DNA from: Methylocystis sp. SC2 | GTDB lineage: Bacteria; Pseudomonadota; Alphaproteobacteria; Rhizobiales; Beijerinckiaceae | Direction: 5' to 3' | Assembly: GCF_000304315.1 (NCBI RefSeq) | Contig: NC_018485.1 | Coordinates: 1-27,500, forward strand | Length of the DNA: 27,500 nucleotides | Shown here: piece by piece, positions 23,395 through 27,500 of the stretch | How the letters are laid out: each line of letters starts with the position of its first letter | Numbering within the stretch: position 1 is the stretch's first letter | The notes under the pieces: generated by a model | Seen by the model: the letters and a program-made list of their open reading frames with translations, nothing else | The model's database searches: none | Told to the model about the DNA's origin: nothing | Translations under genes and position numbers: made by a program

Positions 23395-24017
23395 CTTTCG
23401 TGATCGCGATTGACGGCCCCGCCGCGTCGGGGAAGGGCACGCTGGCGCGACGCCTCGCGGCGCATTACGGCCTGCCGCATCTCGACACCGGCTTGCTCTA
23501 TCGCGCCACGGCCTGCGCGCTGCTGGAGGAGGGCCTTCCGCTCGACGACGTCGAAGCGGCGGTCGCCGCCGCGCGTAGCCTGTCGCTTGTCGATTTCGAC
23601 GAAAAGCGGCTGCGCGCCCGCGACATGGGCGAGGCGGCGTCCGTCGTCGCCGCCATGCCGCCAGTGCGCGCGGCGCTCGTCGACATGCAGCGGGGCTTTT
23701 CGGCGCGGCCGGAAGGCGCCGTCCTCGACGGTCGCGACATCGGCACGGTGATCTGCCCCGACGCGAAGGTGAAGATTTTCGTCACCGCCGCGCCGGAGAC
23801 GCGCGCCACCCGCCGCGCTCTCGAGCTTGCGCGCGCCGGCGAAGACGCCGACTACGCCGAGATTCTCGAAGACGTGAAGAAGCGCGACGCCCGCGACAGC
23901 GCCCGCAGCGCGGCGCCCCTAAAGGCGGCCGCTGACGCGGCGACGCTGGACACGAGCGACCTCGACATCGAGGAGGCGTTCGCGGCCGCGCTCGCGATCG
24001 TCGAGGCGCGGCGCTGA
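23391..24017 (+). CDS. cmk: Cytidylate kinase
   Basis: The enzyme phosphorylates CMP and dCMP with ATP. The 208-residue protein opens [17 protein letters not shown], with the P-loop GPAASGKGT at 9-17. It then has [33 protein letters not shown], and [18 protein letters not shown] near the end, all typical of Cmk. The start is GTG at 23391, sharing GTGA with the aroA stop, so translation is likely coupled. aroA-cmk adjacency is common in alphaproteobacteria. The gene ends 7 bases before the converging LuxR-family gene. Confidence 0.95.
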   Translation: MTFVIAIDGPAASGKGTLARRLAAHYGLPHLDTGLLYRATACALLEEGLPLDDVEAAVAAARSLSLVDFDEKRLRARDMGEAASVVAAMPPVRAALVDMQRGFSARPEGAVLDGRDIGTVICPDAKVKIFVTAAPETRATRRALELARAGEDADYAEILEDVKKRDARDSARSAAPLKAAADAATLDTSDLDIEEAFAAALAIVEARR

Positions 24018-24024
24018 ACTGCGT

Positions 24025-25143
24025 TTACAACTGGGACTGTTCGAGTTCGATCGGCGGGCGCCAGATTTTTGGCTGCGCCGCCAGCAGCGCGACGATCTGG
24101 GATTGCCGGGTCGCGCCGGTTTTCGTGAACACCGATCTCACCTGGCTGCGGATGGTGCTCAACTTCACCTTGTGACGTTCGGCGATCTGATCGAGCGTCA
24201 GCCCCTCGGCGAGACTCCCCGCGACGCGCGCCTCGGTCGGCGTCAGATCGAAGAGGCTTTGCACCAGCGCCGCGTCCAACGTCGCCGGCGGGGTAAGATG
24301 GGTGATCGCCAGCACGCCCAATCCGCCGCCGAAAAGATCGCGCGCATTGCCGGTGACGGGAATGAGATGCATCACCACCGGCCGCTCGCCAGTTCCCTTT
24401 GAGGGAAACGACCGTACCGAGGTTGCTGCGGGATTGCCGAGATCGGCGATGGCGCCCCGCAGCAATTTGTCGGCGGCGGGCTCAATCAGCGCGATGCGGT
24501 CCCGCGGCATCCAGACATGATGCGACGAGAGATCTTCGATCAGCCCATTGGCCGCAAGCACGCGACCGTCGACATCCAGTATCGCCGCGGGAATGCCGAG
24601 GGACCCGAGCGCCTCGGTCGCCGAGCGCAATCTCTCAAGTCGCCAACGGGCGGCGAGCAGACCGGCGCGGGCGAGATGCGGGCGCAGCGCGTCGAGGCGG
24701 TCCAGCTCCGCGCGGCCGAAAGGCGGTTCTCCCTTGCGCCGCTTGACCTGGAACATCACGAGATCGCCATTAAGCATCGGCACCGCTGTCGCCGTGCAAT
24801 GATGAATGCCGTTGGGCGCGCACCACTCCTTGATGACCGGCTCCTGCGCATATTCTTCTTCGGTAAACCCCTCCTGATCGGTGACGAAGCCGGCGCGATT
24901 GAAGGCGAGCAGCTTGCTGAGCACTTGGCTTCGCTGAAGACCGCCGCTGCTGAAGAATGCGTCGGCTCCCTTTTCGAGAGCGCCTGAGCAGCGCCATCCG
25001 AGCCATGCGTCCGCCCGACGGGCGACGAGAACCCCGCCGGCGGCTTCCGCGACCTTGCCAATGTCATGCATGATGCGCGGCCAGCAATCAGGGTCGGCGG
25101 CGGCTTCGTAGATGTCGTCGACGAGCGATTCGAAATCTGGCAT
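24025..25143 (-). CDS. LuxR-family transcriptional regulator
   Basis: The 372-residue protein ends with a LuxR/GerE-type helix-turn-helix (about residues 298-355: FDLTPTEARVAGSLAEGLTLDQIAERHKV, then STIRSQVRSVFTKTGATRQSQIVALL). The N-terminal 290 residues have no recognisable receiver domain or autoinducer-binding signature. The central part ILDVDGRVLAANGLIEDL looks PAS-like. An N-terminal helix-rich segment starts MPDFESLVDDIYEAAADPDCW. Proteins of this layout are common in alphaproteobacteria, usually with unknown ligands. ATG 25143 is preferred; the frame continues upstream to a TTG at 25254. A perfect inverted repeat lies just upstream. Targets are unknown. Confidence 0.85.
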   Translation of the reverse strand: MPDFESLVDDIYEAAADPDCWPRIMHDIGKVAEAAGGVLVARRADAWLGWRCSGALEKGADAFFSSGGLQRSQVLSKLLAFNRAGFVTDQEGFTEEEYAQEPVIKEWCAPNGIHHCTATAVPMLNGDLVMFQVKRRKGEPPFGRAELDRLDALRPHLARAGLLAARWRLERLRSATEALGSLGIPAAILDVDGRVLAANGLIEDLSSHHVWMPRDRIALIEPAADKLLRGAIADLGNPAATSVRSFPSKGTGERPVVMHLIPVTGNARDLFGGGLGVLAITHLTPPATLDAALVQSLFDLTPTEARVAGSLAEGLTLDQIAERHKVKLSTIRSQVRSVFTKTGATRQSQIVALLAAQPKIWRPPIELEQSQL

Positions 25144-25157
25144 GTCTAAATCCAATA

Positions 25158-25174
25158 GCTTAAAGACCTTAAGC
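25158..25174. promoter_or_regulatory. Perfect inverted repeat upstream of the LuxR-family gene
   Basis: GCTTAA, a 5-base spacer, and TTAAGC form a perfect palindrome (arms 25158-25163 and 25169-25174) starting 14 bases before the LuxR-family ATG and about 90 bases before gluQ. It is AT-rich in a GC-rich region and has operator geometry, so autoregulation is conceivable. No functional evidence is available. Confidence 0.35.
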
Positions 25175-25262
25175 CCACCATTTTGAAGCAAGCCTCGGCG
25201 CTCGTCCACTGGCGCCGGAAGACTTGCAGTCGATTCGAGGGCGCCGCCCGCCAAGTAGGCTA

Positions 25263-26159
25263 ATGACGTCCAGGGAAGAACGCGTTTTCCGCTTTGCGCC
25301 GTCGCCCAACGGCTATCTGCATCTCGGCCACGCCTATTCGGCGCTTTTGAATTTCGATCTCGCGCGTCGATGCGGCGGGCGCTTGCTGCTGCGCATCGAG
25401 GATATCGACACAGGCCGCGCGCGGCCCGAATTCGAATCGGCGATCTATGAGGATCTCGCCTGGCTTGGGATTGATTGGGAGCGGCCGGTCCGCCGCCAGT
25501 CCGAGCATTTCGAAGACTATGCGCGGGCGCTCGAGCGCCTGGACGCGATGGGGCTCATCTACGCCTGCGACTGCAAGCGCTCGGACATTGCCTGCGCCAC
25601 GGCGGGAAGGCCCGACTGGCCGCGGGATCCTGACGGCTCGCCGCTCTATCCCGGAACCTGCCGCGACAAGCCGCGCCGAGCGGCGCGCGAGGTCCTCGCC
25701 GAAGGCGGCCTCGCGCTGCGGCTCGATATGCGCAGGGCGTCGACGCTCGCGGGGCAGGGGCTGACATGGCGGGAATTCGGCGCGGATTCGCCTTCATCGC
25801 CCGCAGGCCTAGCCGACGACCCGCAGGGCGCGACGATCGCCGCCGATCCGGCGGCATGGGGCGACGTCGTCCTCGCGCGCAAGGACACGCCGACGAGCTA
25901 TCATATCGCCGTCGTCGTCGATGACGCGCTGCAGGGCGTCAGCGACGTCGTGCGCGGCAAGGATCTGTTTGAAGCGACGAGCCTGCATCGACTGCTGCAA
26001 CGCCTGCTCGACCTGCCGGCGCCGGACTATCGCCACCACGGCCTCGTTCTGGACGAGAAGGGCGAAAAGCTCGCGAAGAGCGTCGCGTCGACGGCGCTGC
26101 GGGCGCTGCGCGCGGAGGGTTGGACGCCGGCCGACGTGCGTGAGCGAATAGGCTTATAG
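25263..26159 (+). CDS. gluQ: Glutamyl-Q tRNA(Asp) synthetase
   Basis: GluQ-RS attaches glutamate to queuosine in the anticodon loop of tRNA-Asp. It is a shortened relative of glutamyl-tRNA synthetase without the anticodon-binding domain. The 298-residue protein has RFAPSPNGYLHLGHA (the HIGH-type motif), RIEDIDTGRARP, a zinc pattern Cys102-x-Cys104 ... Tyr129-xxx-Cys133 as in E. coli GluQ-RS, DDALQGVSDVVRGKDL, and the KMSKS-type GEKLAKS near the end. ATG 25263 gives the family start. The end overlaps the vapC stop on the other strand by 6 bases. Confidence 0.93.
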   Translation: MTSREERVFRFAPSPNGYLHLGHAYSALLNFDLARRCGGRLLLRIEDIDTGRARPEFESAIYEDLAWLGIDWERPVRRQSEHFEDYARALERLDAMGLIYACDCKRSDIACATAGRPDWPRDPDGSPLYPGTCRDKPRRAAREVLAEGGLALRLDMRRASTLAGQGLTWREFGADSPSSPAGLADDPQGATIAADPAAWGDVVLARKDTPTSYHIAVVVDDALQGVSDVVRGKDLFEATSLHRLLQRLLDLPAPDYRHHGLVLDEKGEKLAKSVASTALRALRAEGWTPADVRERIGL

Positions 26160-26516
26160 AACGGGAATTCCAATGCGTTCGGCGACTGATTGCAGTCGCT
26201 TGTCCCGCGTCCAGAGCGCCGCCGGGCAAGCCAGTAGCGCCGCGGCGATAAGGTGCGCGTCAACGTAACCGATCCCCACGCCATGTAACGCGCGCCGTTC
26301 GATCAACTCCAGGATTTCTTTCTCGTCTGCGAGCGGCGCTCTCGGAAGGTCGCTTAAGAGCGACAATATGACCTTGCGGTTCGCGAGATTGCCAAGCGCG
26401 AGTTCGCCGATGACGAAACCATGCGTCAATACTTCAGCGTCGTTTAGCAATGCGACGAGCCGAGCGTTCGGTTGGCGAAAGTGGTCGACCCATATGGACG
26501 TGTCGACCAGAATCAC
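26154..26516 (-). CDS. vapC: VapC family PIN-domain toxin
   Basis: VapC toxins are PIN-domain ribonucleases that cut RNA, often tRNA, when free of their antitoxin. The 120-residue protein has the four acidic positions of the PIN active site: Asp5 in ILVDTSIWVDHF, Glu38 in IGELALG, Asp86 in GYVDAHLIAAA, and Asp105 in WTRDKRL. It starts with GTG at 26516, sharing GTGA with the vapB stop, the usual coupling of antitoxin before toxin. All catalytic residues are present, so it should be active. The RNA target cannot be predicted. Confidence 0.94.
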   Translation of the reverse strand: MILVDTSIWVDHFRQPNARLVALLNDAEVLTHGFVIGELALGNLANRKVILSLLSDLPRAPLADEKEILELIERRALHGVGIGYVDAHLIAAALLACPAALWTRDKRLQSVAERIGIPVL

Positions 26517-26710
26517 CTCGGGGTCGACCGGCGTCGAGGAATATCCCGGAGCTGTGGCTCGGAGCCGCCGAGACGCGCTAATCTCCGAGCGCTTTCCCTC
26601 TCAATGAGCGCCTTTAACGCTTCGCGGATTAGCGCAGACTTTTCCGTAAGTCCGGTGAAATCCTGCGCCTTGGCGACGAGCTCATCGTCGAGCGCGATCG
26701 TCGTGCGCAT
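26513..26710 (-). CDS. vapB: VapB family antitoxin
   Basis: The 65-residue protein opens MRTTIALDDELVAKAQDFTG, followed by KSALIREALKALIERES. This is the ribbon-helix-helix pattern of a class of VapB antitoxins: an N-terminal strand and two helices that bind operator DNA. The C-terminal tail with several Arg would neutralise VapC. A strong ribosome binding site (GGGGGAGGA about 4-12 bases before the ATG at 26710) fits higher production of antitoxin than toxin. It overlaps vapC by 4 bases. Confidence 0.9.
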   Translation of the reverse strand: MRTTIALDDELVAKAQDFTGLTEKSALIREALKALIERESARRLARLGGSEPQLRDIPRRRSTPR

Positions 26711-26740
26711 GACGTCCTCCCCCTCAGAGGCACGAAAAGT

Positions 26741-26756
26741 AGCATCAATTAATGCT
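26741..26756. promoter_or_regulatory. Candidate VapBC operator
   Basis: AGCATCAATTAATGCT is a 16-bp palindrome with one mismatched pair, 30 bases upstream of the vapB ATG and AT-rich against the local background. Toxin-antitoxin operons are commonly autoregulated at such sites. Binding is inferred. Confidence 0.5.
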
Positions 26757-26864
26757 CATTTCAATGCATTTGCCTGCATCTCCATGTGCGTCGCCGCACG
26801 AACATTTTCTCGGGCGCCGGATAGCTTCGGATCATTGAGTTCCATAGCGGCAAGGGAGAGCGAA

Positions 26865-27131
26865 ATGTTCGAATCCATCCAGAGCCTGATCGACCAGGAA
26901 GCGCAGATCTGCGTTCCGGCGCGCCATCTGACGCCGCGCGCCAATCTCTACGAACTGGGAATGACGCCCTATACGGCGATCCGCCTGCTGCTCGCGATCG
27001 AGCGCGATTTTCGCGTCGAATTCCCGCGCGACTCGCTCAATCCCCAGACGATGGCGACGATGGAGAATATCGTCCGCGGCATTCGCGCCGCCCAGTTCGC
27101 GCCCGCCTATGAATGGCGCCAGGCGGCTTAG
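26865..27131 (+). CDS. Acyl-carrier-protein-like protein lacking the phosphopantetheine serine
   Basis: The 88-residue protein has ACP-like helices. It opens MFESIQSLIDQEAQICV, then LYELGMTPYTAIRLLLAIE, then FRVEFPRDSLNPQTMATMENIV. In alphaproteobacterial ACPs the second segment normally reads like LYxxGLTSxxxVxxMLALE, where Ser carries the 4'-phosphopantetheine. Here that position is Pro (GMTP). No other DS[LI] motif is present, so it probably cannot be loaded with an acyl group. AGGGAG lies about 8 bases before ATG 26865. The role is unknown; it may be structural or regulatory. Related genes can sit before acyl-CoA dehydrogenase genes, but here only a 16-codon ORF follows. Confidence 0.7.
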   Translation: MFESIQSLIDQEAQICVPARHLTPRANLYELGMTPYTAIRLLLAIERDFRVEFPRDSLNPQTMATMENIVRGIRAAQFAPAYEWRQAA

Positions 27132-27143
27132 GAGAGGCGATTC

Positions 27144-27194
27144 ATGGCCGGCGGCATCGAAGTGACAACAAAGATCGTCGCTTACCGGGTCTGA
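27144..27194 (+). CDS. 16-codon ORF after the ACP-like gene, doubtful
   Basis: ATG 27144 has AGGAG 8 bases upstream and reads MAGGIEVTTKIVAYRV before TGA. It overlaps the last codons of the M23 peptidase gene on the other strand. The good ribosome binding site suggests a remnant of a gene that once followed the ACP-like gene, or chance. No function can be assigned. Confidence 0.18.
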   Translation: MAGGIEVTTKIVAYRV

Positions 27195-27500
27195 CGAGTC
27201 GCCACTTTGGCGCTGTTGTTCGGCGCCTTCGCCATCAACGAATCAATGCGGTCGCGCTCTTTCTTGAATTCGGCGAGAAGCCGGCCCTCGATCTCGCGCG
27301 TGCGCGCCAGCTTGACGCGCATCGGATCGACAAAATGGCCATTGACCATCACCTCGTAATGGAGGTGCGGTCCGGTGGACAAGCCGGTCGAACCCAGGAA
27401 TCCGATCACCTGGCCCTGCTTGACCCGCAGTCCTTCCTTCACGCTGCGCGCGAAGCCGGACATGTGGTTGTAGGTGGTGATGTAGCCGTTCGCGTGCTGG
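27182..27500 (-). CDS. M23 (LytM) family peptidase, C-terminal part, cut by window edge
   Basis: The frame continues beyond position 27500. Reading in from the edge it gives HANGYITTYNHMSGFARSVK, then GQVIGFLGSTGLSTGPHLHYEVMVNG, the end of an M23 metallopeptidase domain with the HxH zinc motif (HLHYE). The family cuts peptidoglycan cross-links, or acts as a non-catalytic activator when zinc ligands are lost. The other zinc ligands lie outside the window. A charged tail of about 45 residues follows the domain. The internal ATG at 27463 is not the start. Confidence 0.9.
   Translation of the reverse strand, partial: QHANGYITTYNHMSGFARSVKEGLRVKQGQVIGFLGSTGLSTGPHLHYEVMVNGHFVDPMRVKLARTREIEGRLLAEFKKERDRIDSLMAKAPNNSAKVATRQTR

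Overview
The window reads as ordinary chromosome from a high-GC alphaproteobacterium, most likely of the order Hyphomicrobiales (Rhizobiales). Supporting signs are a RegB/RegA (ActS/ActR) pair, an MmcB-like nuclease, a class II EPSP synthase, the long form of dCTP deaminase, a SAM-II riboswitch before metZ, and yajC-secD-secF followed by a Mth938 gene and a squalene-synthase-like gene. A family such as Methylocystaceae or Beijerinckiaceae would fit, but nothing here proves it.

Layout. 1-790 is a non-coding leader before dnaA (791-2293). Next come an orphan putrescine-binding protein (potF, minus), an mmcB-like gene (plus), and a minus-strand block read from about 10.6 kb down to 4.0 kb: yajC, secD, secF, Mth938/NDUFAF3-like, squalene-synthase/NDUFAF6-like, regB, regA. 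At 10.8-11.9 kb lie two genes for secreted Gly-rich proteins. One is His/Trp-rich and intact; the other is frameshifted. apaG-argE (minus) follow.

The most notable block is 13.6-18.1 kb. A TonB-dependent receptor (14155-16581) is accompanied by three small DUF2946/CruR-like genes (13646-14011, 16728-17093, 17437-17844). Each has a Cys-rich CxxC centre and a C-terminal Arg-Ala-Pro-Pro (RAPP) motif. CruR of Bordetella is a copper-sensing upstream ORF whose translation arrest at RAPP prevents Rho termination before a receptor gene. Here the module appears three times. The copy that heads the receptor gene has an amber codon at position 18, exactly where its neighbour encodes Gln (CAG). The other two copies precede unrecognised small ORFs of 74 and 45 codons at gaps of about 113-114 nt.

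After this block come metZ (minus, with a clear sigma70-type promoter and a SAM-II aptamer), dcd and a diheme TsdA-like cytochrome c as a plus-strand pair, an intergenic palindromic repeat, tRNA-Gly(CCC), aroA-cmk (overlapping), a LuxR-family regulator (minus), gluQ, a vapBC toxin-antitoxin pair (minus) with a palindromic operator candidate, an acyl-carrier-like protein without the phosphopantetheine serine, and the C-terminal part of an M23 peptidase cut off by the window edge.

How the genes work together. The sec block couples protein export and insertion with two relatives of mitochondrial complex I assembly factors and a redox-responsive two-component system. The receptor/CruR block looks like a copper-responsive uptake locus controlled at the level of nascent peptides. 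metZ is probably switched off by S-adenosylmethionine. All functional assignments were made by reading the sequence, without database searches.
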